Assembly (NCBI GenBank): GCA_023091665.1
Contig: JALJCQ010000024.1
Coordinates: forward strand, 124,001 to 188,000
Length of the DNA: 64,000 nucleotides
Origin: Pythium myriotylum
Taxonomy: Eukaryota > Oomycota > Peronosporomycetes > Pythiales > Pythiaceae
Direction of reading: 5' to 3'
Position 1 is the first letter of the stretch. Each line of letters opens with the position of its first letter. The position numbers were made by a program, and so were the translations under genes. A model generated the notes under the pieces. That model saw only the letters and a list, made by a program, of their open reading frames with translations, was not told the DNA's origin and searched no databases. Positions 50,322 through 62,323 of this stretch are shown here, piece by piece.

Positions 50322-51422
50322 CTACGCTGCGAGGCGACGCAGCAGTTCAATGAAAATGTCCTTGTCGACGTGCGTAATGAGCGTCACGTTGGCGTCCGGG
50401 AGGTCCTCCTCCTCGCTCCATCGATTGGCGCCACGCTCTTCATCCAGCCCGAGGTGGATGTGGCCCTTCAGCACGCGCGCCTTGGTGATATAGTCGGCGT
50501 GAAGCAGTGGCGCGACGGCGTAGGCGTCGCATGGCATGAAGTTGTAGCTCGAGAACGACTTCGTGAACGACCAGATGCGGTGGATGTAGTCACTGATGGG
50601 CGTCGACTTGTGCGCGAAGAGCTCCTCGAAGACGCTCCAGGGCAGCGCAAAGTCCTTCGTGGTCTCGAACGGCACGACGAGCAGCTTCTCCGGCCGGCCC
50701 ACGCAGTGCTCGTACACGATGTTGGTGGCCTCGGGATCGCACGAAACGTTGAACTCGGTGTGCGGCGTTTGGTTGCCTTCGCCGCGAGAGAGGCCGCCCA
50801 TGACGACGAAGCGTTTAACGTTGTCGACGAAGTCAGGGTCCATGAGCATGGCCAGCGCTACGTTCGTGAGCGGCCCGACTGCGATGACCACGAGCTGGCC
50901 CTTGTGCTTGTGGGAGAGATCGAGCAGAGCGTGGACGGCAGCGTTCTTCCGCGAGGCCGACGCCGCGGCACTAGCGTCGACGACGCCGGTCTGGCCTCCA
51001 AAGCCGTCCGGGCCGTGGCCCTACGAACACGAGAATCGCCCGTCAGAAGCTCCTCAACAAGGCCTTCACCATCTGCGAGCACACATACCCCCCACTTCTC
51101 TCCTGACACGCTGGCGATAATGGGCTTGGCCGCCCCGCTGTAGATAGGCAGCTCCGTGTGGCCCATGGCCTCTAGGATGCTGCGAGAATCACTGCATGAG
51201 TTGCCAGTCACATGGATAGTGGATGGTCGGCCCGACGCACTGCTTCATGTTGTGGTTGGCCTGATGCAGATCGACGTTGCCGAAGACCGTGGTCACGCCC
51301 ACGACAGAGCCCGCGGGGAATCCGTGGAGCGCCATCAGCAGTGCCACGGCGTCGTCCACGCCGGCGTCCGTGTCGAAGACCACGCGCGCGCGCTCGTCCA
51401 GGAGGAAAGCCATCTTCTCCAT
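50322..51422 (-). CDS. inosine-uridine nucleoside hydrolase (IUNH)
   Basis: The ATG at 51422 starts MEKMAFLLDERARVVFDTD, followed by the calcium-binding DTDAGVDDAVALLMAL signature of nucleoside N-ribohydrolases. Splicing one intron (donor in KQC, acceptor before ILEAMGHTELPIYSGAAK) and a second after SVSGEKWG restores GHGPDGFGGQ. Then come VVIAVGPLTNVALAM, VVMGGLSRGEGNQTPHTEFN and VSCDPEAT, the last two supplying the second half of the metal site. The C-terminus is AYAVAPLLHADYI to the stop at 50322. It hydrolyses purine or pyrimidine ribonucleosides to base and ribose for salvage. The intron after MKQ is 65 bp and has a competing acceptor; the DTDAGVDDA and EFNVSCDPEA motifs are independent of that choice. 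Confidence 0.88.
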
Positions 51423-51581
51423 TCAAGGAAGGATCGGCAAATGGAAGGGTGGGTACGCTTCCGTAACCACTCCGAATAAGAGGCAGCAGACACCGTCTTG
51501 ACGTGTCGAGACAATTGCCGCAACATCGTCCCATGCGTGCGCTGTCCCCGAAATACTCGCTCATGACTGCGAGTCGCCGCC

Positions 51582-54500
51582 ATGGCCGCCAAGGCGAAGG
51601 AGATCTTCAACGACCTCAATCTCGTGCTGCGGCTCAACCAGCACATCGAGGAGCTCACGGCCGATGAGGCCTCGCGCGCGGCGCTGCTCTCCAAGGAGAC
51701 CTCCTTCAAAGTGCTGGCCGAGCTCGCGGCGCTCGAGACCCCGGACCCGCGCGAGGACGCGCAGTTCGACCACCAGCGCATGGGCTTCGGCGACGCCGCG
51801 GCGCTGCCTTTCCACCTGCAGGGCGACCACACGTTCAACGAGGCGAGCGCGCTCGCACGGCGCCGGCAGCTGCGCCACAGCGAGGCCATCAAGACCAAGA
51901 TTCAGTTCCTGTGGCAGGTCGCGCGCGGACGCAAAGCTGCCGAGCAGCTCACGCGCGTGGCCGCGAACAGCGATCGGCTGCGCAAGCTCAGCGGGACTAG
52001 CGCCAGTGCCGCGATCAACGAGCGCGAGTACACGGAGATGATGCTGCTGATCTTCAAGGTGCTGCGCGACGACTTTGTGCTTGAGACGGCCCAGCGCCAG
52101 ATCCAGTGCGACTGGGAAGTGGACAGCCACCACGGATCTGCGCTGAGCTACGAGCAGTTCTTCGCAGCACTCTTTGAGCTCGTGGACGTGTGGACCTGCG
52201 ACATCCTCGAGGCCACGTACGCGCGGTTTCTCGAGCTGCTCACGCGCCGCATTACCGTGCGCGTGGTCGTGTTTCTGGACGACATGAAGCTCAAACTCGC
52301 GCTTTCGGACAACTTCGACGAAGCGGTCGTGGTCAAGGCCATCCCGCTGAGCACCATCAAGCAGTTTGCTTCGGTCGCCAAGGTCATGGAAGGCACCGGC
52401 GTGCGCACGGTCGGAGAGCTCGCGGCGGCGGATCCTCGCGCCGTGGAGACTCAACGCGCCAGATACTTGGAGCGTATCGGGTTCTCCCAAGACAAGATCG
52501 GTGGCGATCTGCAGCACCTACTGGACATGTTTCGCGAGATCTCAGGTCAGTTTCATGACGCCAACTACTCATTGCAGAATATGGTCCTCCAGCGGATCCC
52601 TCCGGCAAATCGAGGGGCTGGAGATTACGGTGATGACTACGTGAGAAGCCCGACCGAAGTTGGGAAAGCAAGCGATGGCAAAAGATCTTGTAGGGACAGT
52701 GGTCCCCGCCAAGCAGGAGCTGAGTCTCTGACTAGACCAACACTAGAAAACAGTCATGTATTAGACATTGTCGATAACAGCTCGACAGCAATGGACATGA
52801 AGCCACCAAGACCCCACGCAAATGACATAATTGGTGGGAAAGAGTCCACCGGGCGTCATGGGTCAGAGGCAAACGCGGTGCTCCGCCGTGGCGGCTTTAA
52901 ACGCATCAACACGCTCCACGACATCACCGCGACAGATACAGGGGTCATCGACGCGATCAAGGCGACGTTTCTCATCGAGAAAGGGATCTCCATCCAGCGC
53001 AAGACAAGCCTTGCGTCTGTAGAAACCGAACTGGTCAAGTTTGGCGTCAATACGAAGGGTATGGACGAAAGTGCCATGCGAGAAAAGTACGACACTCTGT
53101 ATGAGACGTTCGTCCTCCGCGATGGAGATAACATAAAGGCGCTGGCACAGTCAATCCTTGCTCGCATCAAGATGGAACTTTCTGCTCATGGCGTTGAAGT
53201 GAATGAGGACGAAATGGAGGCTACGTACGACGACTTCTATGGCTCCGTCGTCGCTGGAAACGGCGAAAGAATCGTCGCTGATGCGAAGAGCTGGGTTGAT
53301 GAGACTCTTTCCTCCAACTCGTACGGCTCCTACGTCAAGCAAGAGTATCACGAACTGAAATCGATTGACGAGGTCAGACAACTTGGCTCCGGTGCTGATG
53401 ACGAAGAGTTCGTGTCGTTACTGTCGAAAGAAGTTGAAGGAGATGAAGAGGAAGAGGAAGATGAAGACGACAGCAAAGGAGTTGGCTCGTCACCACCCTC
53501 TCCTGGTGGAGAGACCCCATCAGCGCCCCTTTCGAGGAGACCAAGCTTGTATCGTGGGTCGTCGCTGAAGCCGCAGAGAAATGGGGAAGCTTTGTCGTGG
53601 CCGACTGAAGATCCGTTGGTGGAGACTGCCGCGATCCCTGGCCCCACTTCACCTCGATCCACACTGTCGTCGACGTTACCTGACGTGATTTCGATCGCTT
53701 TATCAGAGAATCAACTTGTGTCGAATCAGATGGCCGACGATAGAGATACATGCGGCTTGGACTCTGCCTTGAACTGGATTGATGAAACGGAGAGCAATTC
53801 ATTTTCAGATGAGAAGACAGTGCCGCTGCAGCAACCTGACTCCACGACAGGCTTTGTTACTTTCAATGAGGAAGCGACTATTGATATACAGGTCGAAGGC
53901 AGTGACCTCGTAGCTCCAGGAGAGAAGAGTGTATCCGTTGGCGTGCAAGGTGCAGGAGTTGACCAATCCGATCTATTCGAAGACGATTATGACCTCAGGA
54001 GGAGGAGCATCGAGGGTCTGAAGCAATCGCGATCCAACCCTGATGTGCTCGACGGCGATGCCATGTCTAGTATCGGAGGGAACCACACAGACTTGAACGA
54101 GTTCGACCGAGAGCCACAAGGTGTGGAGTTCGGGTACGAGGAAAAGGGTGATGAAAGGGTAATCGAAGTAAGACCGGTAACGCCAGAAGGGTACGAACGG
54201 CATCTCGTTCTTCAGATTTCCCCACCTCAATTCATCTCTGTTCTGTCCAACCAGGCCGACAATTCAAACTCCCAAGGTTCCTGACATCGTTATCGGTGGC
54301 GTTGACTCTGCCAAGAACATCGCAGTCACCGCCCGTTATATCCAGTTGCTGGGTCTTGGCAACGTCACAACAGTCTTTGCTGAGGATGAGCTGCTGGCAA
54401 TGCTTTCTTCATCGCCATCCATAGATCTGGTGCGTCCTTCACAACACTCGGTTTCAGACTTGATAATCTCATTCTTCTGTGCTTGCATCCTAGCTGTGTT

Positions 54501-55117
54501 TCGATATTAACGACGAGTTGGACAGAGCGGTTGCCCACGCAAGAGCGCTTGTTGATCTTGTTGGTCGCTGTGTGATCCTCTTCGGCGGCGACGCGAATCA
54601 GCCCGAGAAGAACGAGGTGATTGCGAGGCTTTGTGTGACCGAAGGTGGGGCTGTGTATTTTGCAACGCTACCTTTAGACTTTCCAGCGCTGCGAAGTGTG
54701 ATCCTGACATTCTTTGATTCGTCTCCACACCGTTACATCATACGGCAACGGCGACCGACGGCAGTATTTGGAGCTGCAGCGAAGCTGGTCTCGACTTCGA
54801 TCAGAGCGACTAACATGATCTCGGTGGAGGACGATCATCCACGCTCCATCTTGACACCGCCCTTAAGTGTTGATAACAACAGTGCCAAGAGGAAAGCCAC
54901 AGCCACCTCAACGCCAGGGCTGCCGCTGCCTCAGGTATCAGCAGCTAAACGTGAAGTATTTACGCCTTTTCGGCCACTGCGTATTATTGATGAAATGCCT
55001 GGGGCTGAAATGGCGATACCAGCACGATTTTCTCCTGTCGTACCTTCAACCCATGCCTACAAGACACATCAGAAGTCCCCGCGGATGTCAGCAGCACTGA
55101 AGAAGTTGATGCGATGA
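51582..55117 (+). CDS. unknown large protein with receiver-like C-terminal domain
   Basis: Exon 1 (51582-54190), exon 2 (54255-54429) and exon 3 (54494-55117) give about 1,135 residues; splicing at 54190 bypasses a stop at 54284. The N-terminus is a helical region (LNLVLRLNQHIEELTADEAS), then a conserved-looking core (ARFLELLTRRITVRVVVFLD, MKLKLALSDNFDEAVVVKAI). Long acidic, Ser-rich linkers follow with EEEEDEDD. The C-terminal part reads VPDIVIGGVDSAKNIAVTA, RYIQLLGLGNVTTVFAEDEL, IDLLCFDINDELDRAVAHAR and CVILFGGDANQPEKNEVIAR. The VxxGGVDxAKN, LLGLGxVT and DLLCFDI order mimics a response-regulator receiver (or pseudo-receiver) domain. The family is unknown; a flagellar or signalling role is possible but not shown. 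Confidence 0.62.
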
Positions 55118-55151
55118 GGAAGGAGCGTGATGTTTGTGTTGATTCTCCCGT

Positions 55152-56927
55152 CTATCCTGAGCTATGAGTCTTGATCTTCTCGCCGCGAAGAGTTTGTACG
55201 GCCCCCAACAGCCAATCAATAACGTTCAGCTGGATGATGAGGTTAATGTGATCCCACCAGTACGAAAATCGGCTTGAAAGATTCGAGCGAGATGTTGAGC
55301 CGTGATGTAGCGAGTGGCCTTTGACAGCATACTTGCCCATGACAGCAAATCGGTCCCTACCGCGAGTCACAACAAGTTAGACTTCTATCGTTATCAGCTG
55401 ATTTTCTAGCGCTGTTCTTACCGTGTTGAACCCCCCAGCTCCTTGTTGAGTGAGCGAATCATGTTGTTTGTACGGAAAACGAATAGCATGTCCCGAGGGA
55501 GCTGCTGCAAGAAGTCGGTAACCTATACCATAACGTTAGTTATGTCTTTGTACACCTCAGGTGTCAAGCGACCCCCACTCACGTCAGAGAATTGAAGCGT
55601 CTTGAGCTGCTCCGTGAGTTTTGCCTTTTCTGCCTCAGTCATAGATTTCGCCAGCGGCACTTTGCTATTCACGCCACGATACGTGAAAAGCAGAGGAAGA
55701 TACGACGCAAAATCCCCCGCATTAAACCGTTGCGCGCAGTCTCGTACGAGGTTTTGATCGCGAAGAATCATGCCTCTCCACAAATCGCAGTAAGTTTGCC
55801 GAAAACTCTCATCGAGCTGACGGTAGAGTCCATGGTCCAGCAGCACGAGTTGGGACTTTGTGCGTGGGTTTGGGTTTGGGTTGTTGCGAACAAAAATGTT
55901 CCCTGCGTGCGGATCGCAGTGGACGAATCCGTGGCAGAAGACCATTTCGCCGAAAACCTCACAGAGCAGATGGGCTACCTCCTTCGAATCCAAATGGAGC
56001 TCCTCCATGCGCTTAATCTCCGAAATCTTAGGTGCATCGATGTACTCCATCACGAGCATTCTTCTTGTGCTAAGATCGTCAAATACCTCGGGAACGTGGA
56101 CGCCATCATGGTGCTTGAGCAGGGAAGCGATTCGTCGACTGTTCTCTTTCTCCTTGTGAAAGTCAAGCTATGACAAGATTTTAAGAACTTCCACGGCTGA
56201 CAGATAATCGCGCGTCATCGCACGTACCTCATCATTCATCGCACGCACGAACTCGGGGAGAATCCAGCTGATCTCGATGTTTGGGAAGAAGTACTCAGTG
56301 AGCTTGTATGCCCACTTAATCACTACAAGATCTGCAACCGTTTGGCGTGCAAGATGGGGATACTGGATTTTGACCGCGACGCGGCGCCCTTTGTAGTCAA
56401 CTGCCTCGTGCACCTGTGCAAGCGATGCCGACGCAACAGGAACCTCGTCGATCTTGCTGAAGACTTCCTGCCATGGTCGTTGAAGTTCTTGCTCAACAGT
56501 TTTCATGGCTTCGGCGAACGGAACTGCTTTGGCTTTGTCCTGGAGTGTCGCGAGCGTGTCCGTATACTCACGAGGGAGGGCGTGGTTGAACGTCGCGAGC
56601 TGCTGGCCAAACTTGGTGTAGATGCCGCCATTGTGGAAGCACAAGTCCAGCAGATGTGTCGCGGTGCGCAGGTTGAACGCCTTGAGTTTGTCCTTATAAT
56701 CCGGTGACTCACGCTCGACACCTTTGAGGTTCTGCCGAAAGTCTGCGACGACTTTGGCTCCTGTCCACATCACGCGCGTCGACCGCGAGAGTATCTTGCT
56801 GCGGACAGATGCAACGTGAGCTCGCCGCTGCCATCCTCAGCGCGACGCTTGTGTACCCATTGGCCTCGTCCACAGCGTAGCCGCCCGCGGCGAGCGCGCC
56901 CGTGGCCACGAGCGCGCGGCGATACAT
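55152..56927 (-). CDS. ADCK1: ADCK1-type ABC1/aarF-domain kinase (mitochondrial)
   Basis: Exons from the ATG at 56927 (MYRRALVATGALAAGGYAVD, a hydrophobic N-terminal anchor) to the stop at 55152. ABC1-kinase hallmarks are the KxGQ-like FHNGGIYTKFGQQLATF, PVASASLAQVHEAVDYKGRR, VAVKIQYPHLARQTVADLVV, and ELDFHKEKENSRRIASLL across a 60-bp intron. The catalytic half adds FCHGFVHCDPHAGNIFVRNN and LVLLDHGLYRQLDESFRQTY (metal-binding DHG). The KxGQ motif (KFGQQ) and the Ala-rich loop (SASLAQVH) are those of the COQ8/ADCK family, which act on lipid or coenzyme Q metabolism in mitochondria. FHNGG with ADCK1-style C-terminus (NVIDWLLGAVQTLRGEKIK) favours ADCK1 over COQ8. Introns sit at 56898-56811, 56229-56170, 55580-55527 and 55418-55362. 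Confidence 0.88.
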
Positions 56928-57114
56928 GAGACCTGGCGAGTGAAGAAGTGACCACCGAGTGGAGCTGCTCAGACGGCGACGATGGGGTTCAGGAGAAGAG
57001 TGATGGTCAAAACCATCATCGGACGATCATTCTGATGGTGTCGTCCATTAACAGCCAATCGAAACGGACCATCAGCGTCATCAGAGATGATGCTGGTGAA
57101 GGTTTGGGTCATCA
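56928..57114. other. spacer rich in GATGATG/CATCATC motifs
   Basis: Short gap between two minus-strand genes. It holds many GATGATG and CATCATC words in both orientations (for example GATGGTC near 57002 with GACCATC near 57067), giving a locally self-complementary region. No gene seen. Confidence 0.4.
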
Positions 57115-58180
57115 TCAGTGATGGCCCCACAAGTCGCAGACGCCGACCTGCAGAGACTTCAGCAGGACGTGGTCGGTCGACAGAGTGTGGGTCCTCAAGG
57201 GCTCCTCCCTATCGCCGGATGGCTGCCACAGCACGCGCGCGATGGGGATGACGATGCGCACGGCGCTGGTGACGAAGGCGGCGTCCCAGGTCGCGATCTC
57301 GGACAGCCGCGGCGCCTCCAACACCACCGGAACGCCAAGCGCCTTGCATGCCATGAAGACCATCTCGCGCGTGCTGCCGGAGAGAACTCCCTCGCTTGCA
57401 GTGTACACGCGTCCATCCTTCACTGCAGTCGCACGTCAGTGGTTAGTATTATCTCCATTCACGTGGTTGCCAAAGCTGCACTCACAAACGAAGAAGTTGG
57501 TGATGAGCCCTTCGAGGAGAAGGCGGTCGCCGTCCTCGCCGACCTTGCTCAGAATAGATTCGTGCAAGCTAACTGAAGTTGACGATGCGAGCGACTCTTG
57601 GTGCTGCTCGAGAGGGATGCGGTCGACGATCCACCGGGAGTGCTTGCACTCGGCGTTGGCTCGTGCGCCGCCATTGATGAGCACATTTGAAATTTGCGCC
57701 TTCACCTGCGCATGGCGATGAGATATCGGTGAAATAAAACAGTCTGATCGCGCCTACCTGTGGCATGGAGCAGACGTGAACGTCAATTCGGACTCCGGCA
57801 TCTGACGTTGACCAGAGCGCAGTGACCATAGCGTGGCCCTTGGTCTCGTCCGCAGCAGCCTGTAGCGATTCCTCTACGAGTCTTCTCGTTGCCACACGTA
57901 GCGCTTCAATCGCTGCGTCTCCTCCCCACACGCGTTTCTCGTGTGTCTGAGTCTCACTCAGCAGCCCACGCGTCAAGCGCTCGAGATGGAACGACCACAG
58001 CACGAGGCGGAGCCCCACGTCCTCGGTCGGCACGGCTCTCGCGCACGTGTACACGCCGAACGGCCGCGCCAGCAGAAAGGCCTTGGCGCTCGAGAGCTCC
58101 GGTTGCTCCCGCGCTGTCTCCGCCACGCCTACGGCGCCTCCCTCGGCCACCGTCGCGGCGTGCACCACAGTCCTCACCAT
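57115..58180 (-). CDS. class IV PLP aminotransferase-like protein
   Basis: Three exons (58180-57758, 57705-57486, 57422-57115) give 316 residues. Class IV (BCAT / aminodeoxychorismate lyase) features are ANAECKHSRWIVDR, which places a Lys where the PLP Lys is expected, LLLEGLITNFFVLKDGRVYT (the E-G-xxN-F signature), and ASEGVLSGSTREMVFMACKA with LGVPV. The last piece, SEIATWDAAFVTSAVRIVIP, matches the usual (E/D)-A-FxTSxxxxIxP end. The first exon supplies the small domain (FLLARPFGVYTCARAV, RLVLWSFHLERL). The KHSxWxxxR version resembles the plant aminotransferase-like group rather than true BCAT, so the substrate is open. The gene is tandem with the ADCK1-like gene. Confidence 0.82.
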
Positions 58181-58348
58181 GGAGTTCAATTCAATGATAA
58201 TCTGAGTCGGCGAAGCTGATTATCCTCTTTTATATGATGCATTTATCAGCGTATAATAGAGGTTTTGAGGTGGAACCTGCATAAAACCTCGCCGAGTGGC
58301 CTTCGGAGGGCCTGGGGCTGGTGAGCGGCTCCCAAAGCATTGGGGAAG

Positions 58349-58790
58349 ATGACGATGATGTTGCGCCAGTGCTCGCGCGCGGTCGCCCGCTCCCTGCGCG
58401 TCGCGGCGCCTGCGCAGTCGCGCGTCTGCGGCGCCGTGGCGATGCAGTTCCAGCGCGCGGGGTTCGCGACCAAGTACGACAACCAGCCGCTGCCGTTCGA
58501 GGTACGACGAGCCGTTTTGGTGGTGCATGTCAGGCGCGAATTGACCCCCCGGCTGCGATTGTCGGCAGGACGTGAACCGCCACCGCAGCGACGCAGAGCT
58601 GCGCATCGCCCAGGTCGATATCATCGACGTGGAGGGTGACGCCGCCGTCTGCGATGGCGGCGGCGGCGCCCTCGGTCACCCGGTCGAGTACATCCAGCTC
58701 GACACGGTCAAGCACAATGCGCCACAGACCTGCAAGTACTGTGGACTGCGATACCGAAAGAAGCCAGGATACCACGGCCACTCCCACTAA
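58349..58790 (+). CDS. NDUFS6: complex I subunit NDUFS6 (zinc-finger, 13 kDa)
   Basis: Two exons (58349-58501 and 58569-58790) give 124 residues. A mitochondrial presequence (MTMMLRQCSRAVARSLRVAA) is followed by a short linker, EDVNRHRSDAELRIAQVDII and the C-terminal zinc-binding module: VCDGGGGALGHPVEYIQLD, then CKYCGLRYRKK. The GHPxxYIxLD and CxYCGLxF/Y signature is diagnostic for NDUFS6, a late-assembling zinc protein of respiratory complex I at the peripheral arm base. Zn ligands (Cys in VCDGG, His in GHP, and the CxxC pair) are all present. Start chosen as the ATG that opens the presequence; the upstream frame lacks one. Confidence 0.93.
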
Positions 58791-59004
58791 GGATGGACTT
58801 GCTTGCTATCGGGTGGTCGGCGACTCGGCTTGGTGCGGGCGAGGAAGTTTCACAGAGCGCGAGGTTCAGCCGTAGCCAGGTCGAGCCACACATACTAACA
58901 AAATACCATACAACAGCCTTCTTGTGAAGCCCTTCCGGCTCCTGCTATTAATTATTTGGATCGACGCCCCTCGTTGCGACCTTTCACAACCTTTCCGCAG
59001 CGAC

Positions 59005-59914
59005 ATGAGCCAACAAGTGATCCGCTGCAAAGGAGCAAAGATCTGCTGCCCATTCCTTACACGCGATGCCGAGGCCATTGATACCGTCTACTACGTATCG
59101 TCCGGAACAGGCGAAGTGTTCGCGTGCTCGCTTAGCTCAGGAACGCACACAAGCGTCGTGTTCTCTGGTGGCGAGCCCTTCGGTGCTGCTTTCGACCAGC
59201 GTGGGCGGCTTCACATCGCAGACTGCGCTCACGCCGCACTACTTCGCGTTGACGATCATGGTCAGCCAGGCGTGATGGTCAAGGCATACGAAGAGAAGCC
59301 GTTTCGTGGTCCGTCGAGCATCGCATTCGGAGAGAATGAAGCCATCTATTTCACTGACAGCGGGCCGCTGGGTGAGACAACGCTTGAACGTCCCCGCGGC
59401 AGCCTTTTCTTCGTTGGCCCAAGCCCAAGCGGCGGCCAAACGCTTCGACCACTAGCATGGGAGAGTCTGGCACATCCGTGCGGGATAACTGTAAATGCTG
59501 TGGACTCCAAGACCCTGTACGTGACAGAGCTCGCAACCAATCGCCTGCTGCGCGTCGTTCAACGTCCTATCGGTACTCATTTCATCAGCGTTTTCCACCA
59601 GTTCGCAGGATCAATGGGTCCATCCTGCGTCACGACCGATAGCCGTGGGAAGATATACGTGGGCCATTACGATTTTGCCACTACCAGTTCCAGCCAGGGT
59701 AAGGTATCCATCATCAATTCCGACGGCTCGTTAGAGAGAACAATCCAGGTTCCAGGAAATGAGATCACTGGTATTTGCTTAAGGTAAGATTGGAACATCA
59801 TGGAAACGGGCGGAAATCTGCATTCACACTGGTGTGGTTCTGTGTAGCCACGACGAGACCGCGATTTTTGTGACTGAAGCATCAGCTAACGCACTGTATC
59901 GCATTTCGTTGTAA
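59005..59914 (+). CDS. SMP-30/gluconolactonase-like beta-propeller protein
   Basis: Two exons (59005-59783 and 59848-59914) give 281 residues. Six-bladed propeller motifs recur: GGEPFGAAFDQRGRLHIADC, FRGPSSIAFGENEAIYFTDS, AHPCGITVNAVDSKTLYVTE, GPSCVTTDSRGKIYVGHYDF and the final HDETAIFVTEASANALYRIS. The GPSSIAF-ENEAIYFTDSG and HPCGI blocks are those of the SMP-30/gluconolactonase/strictosidine-synthase-like clan, calcium-dependent lactonases or related hydrolases. No signal peptide is evident from the ATG at 59005 (an upstream GTG-led extension is hydrophobic and could be one). Substrate unknown. The stop lies 9 bp from the convergent EXO70 stop. Confidence 0.85.
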
Positions 59915-59923
59915 AGTGCGCGA

Positions 59924-62125
59924 TCACTTTGCGTTCTTGATCACTTCGCCGAGAAAGAGCTCCTTCAGAAGCTGCTCAACAGCCTTGGGCGTGTATTTGA
60001 GATATTTGGCGCTGTTCTTCTTGGAAAATTGGACGACCGAATACCTTGCCACAGAACGAGTTAGGAACTAAAGTCGAGTAAGCAAAGCCAGCGGGGGATT
60101 AGTACTTTTCGTAAAACGACGTGTATCGAGGCACAATTGAATCAACTGCTGCTTGGATTAGCTGATGACGAACTGGAGGCTCGGCAACGATGAAATGTTG
60201 TTGCGTGTTGTGAATGTCATCGACGAGCTCGTTAAATCGCTTAAATCAATCACACCGACGTGAGCCCACGCATTGCTTGCCGTTCAGATGACTGAGTACC
60301 CGTGTCTCAAACAAGTTGACCGAGGGTATGCATAATGGAACTCACCGAGAATTTCTCCTTGAGCAGGCGACCACTTTCGAGTGTGAGCAAACTCCCACCT
60401 TTGGCGTACACTAGTTTCTCCTTCGGGTCACACAGAAACGTCTCAAATGATTGATAGCTGGTCTGTATAAAAGCTTTGATCGCCTTGTCTCGAAGTTCTT
60501 CGATGCGCGGCTTGATCTCTGAGTTTATGTGGGCTGCAATGTCTTTATCGCTGCACTGCGGAAGTGAATTAGAGATGTAACCAAAGTTGTTGGCAAGGAA
60601 GAGCTGCTTAAGATCGTTTCGGCCCTTGAACTGTGCCGTCTTGCCCTGGAGGGCTTCAACAAGTTGCATGATTGCAGTCTCTATGAAAGAAGAAGGAGAC
60701 ACATTTGACTCGCGAGTAAGCAGGACCTTGAGCGGTTTCCAGTGTTCGCAGACGTGTCGGACAAAACTAAGCATCTATACCAACACATATCACCATGCGT
60801 CAGCACCCAAGGTGATTCATGGGGCGCTCACCGAAACAGTACATGACTAGAGACTGGGTGGACGTTACCATCCTTAGCAAGCGAGCGATCACCAAGAGTG
60901 ATCTGTTCAGTCAGCTCGAACTGGAACCCAAACAACTTCTGTTTGGTCACCAGTGCCATATCCGACAAGATCGTACCCAGCAGTTTTGCGAGGATCCACG
61001 GGTCGTCAAGGTTCTTTCCTTTGCGATCGCGAAGCAGTAAAGGCGGTTGTGCTAGATTGTCCAAGTCCTTTGAGCGTGCACTTAGCAGCTCGTGCACGAG
61101 GAGCAGCTTAATTGGCTCAACGTACTGCTTGACATTTGGCGTTGCTTGAAGCGAGGTATCGAGGCTGTTCTTCCAGCCTTCTAGTATCGGATAGGCAGCA
61201 TATCGAAATGCAGAGTGACACAGTTCCTCGGACGAGAAAACCGCCTCGGCGAGCACTTTCTCTGCTTGGATCGTCGACTCGATGTCAGTGACACGCCGCG
61301 CCAGGTCTTCCATAGATTCTGCGACTGAGAATCGAACATCACCAACAGCTTCATTGTCTATAAGGAACATCTTTGCAACTTGGAAGCGTTGTTTCCCGTA
61401 GTCCGCGAAGAGGTCCGCGAGGTCCACATGACTGCTAAGCAAGCACGTGAGAAGTTGGGCCGCCTTTGCGACGTCTTCCTTGTTGGGCCGACTCCACGAC
61501 AATTTCCCCGCACCGTCGCTCCGACTGCCCCGATTTATCACGCCAATGGTGCTGAGGAAGTCGGCTTGGCACTTGCGCCGCGCCTGGCTGAGCAGGTCTC
61601 GCGCCTGTTCTAGTGCCTTTCCTGACCCTTCGTACGAGCGATGGCCTTCGAGGAAAGAAATAGCAACCAGCAGCTTCCGCAGTGCCCCAACATAATCGTC
61701 TTGGTCGTACTTGGCGCCGTTCATCAGCGTCGGCGCGAGCTGTGGTCAGACATGGCAGTTATCAGATTGGTGCATTTCTTCTTCCCGGGCTGACCTATTC
61801 GCTCACCGTCTGCGCGGCGACGAAGTTCTCGTTGATGCGACGGAGCTCCTGCACGCAGAGGTCGATGTTCCGCTGCGTCTCGCGCAGTTTCTCCGTGAGC
61901 TTGTAGATGGGCAGCATCTCGCGCTCGACGCCGAGCAAGCCGGTCTGGAAGCTCACGAGCGACTGGTCCACCTGGCGCATCTGGAGCTGCTCCGCGGACA
62001 GCAAGCACCTCGTTAGACGCGCCACACCCTGCGCTTTCCGCTGGCGCCTGTCTCATCACCTTGTTCTCCGCGATGGCGTCGCGGATGAGCGCGACGTTGG
62101 CGCGGTATGCGCCATGGGCCTCCAT
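59924..62125 (-). CDS. EXO70: exocyst subunit EXO70 (EXOC7)
   Basis: Exons from the ATG at 62125 (MEAHGAYRANVALIRDAIAE) to the stop at 59924. The second exon has LLGVEREMLPIYKLTEKLRE then TQRNIDLCVQELRRINENF, the typical EXO70 N-terminal coiled coil. Later exons hold YVGALRKLLVAISFLEGHRS, LSQARRKCQADFLSTIG, MLSFVRHVCEHWKPLKVLL, a large helical body (FLANNFGYISNSLPQ) and the end YSVVQFSKKNSAKYLKY then TPKAVEQLLKELFLG. EXO70 binds PI(4,5)P2 and Rho GTPases and tethers secretory vesicles at the plasma membrane, important for polarised hyphal growth. Introns of about 45-70 bp split the body near 60830-60770, 60300-60250 and 60110-60050. Confidence 0.9.
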
Positions 62126-62323
62126 TGGGGCGGTCCGGATCGTGTCTCTTCGAGGGCTTGCCCGCAATCGAGCGCAATGTACTGAGATAGACACAGTAGG
62201 ACAGAGTCCTCTATTCGGGTATGAGGAGCTTCTCGCCTCCCTATGACACCAACGTCGTCAATCGGCCGGCCCCATTGCCCACGCGGAGGCCGCCGACGAG
62301 GACCGCGTCGCGAGGAGCCGACC

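Noticed and set aside
53440..53480. acidic repeat in the 51582 gene as a possible microsatellite
   Set aside because: It is a short GAA/GAG-rich coding tract encoding Glu/Asp; no expansion or unusual structure.
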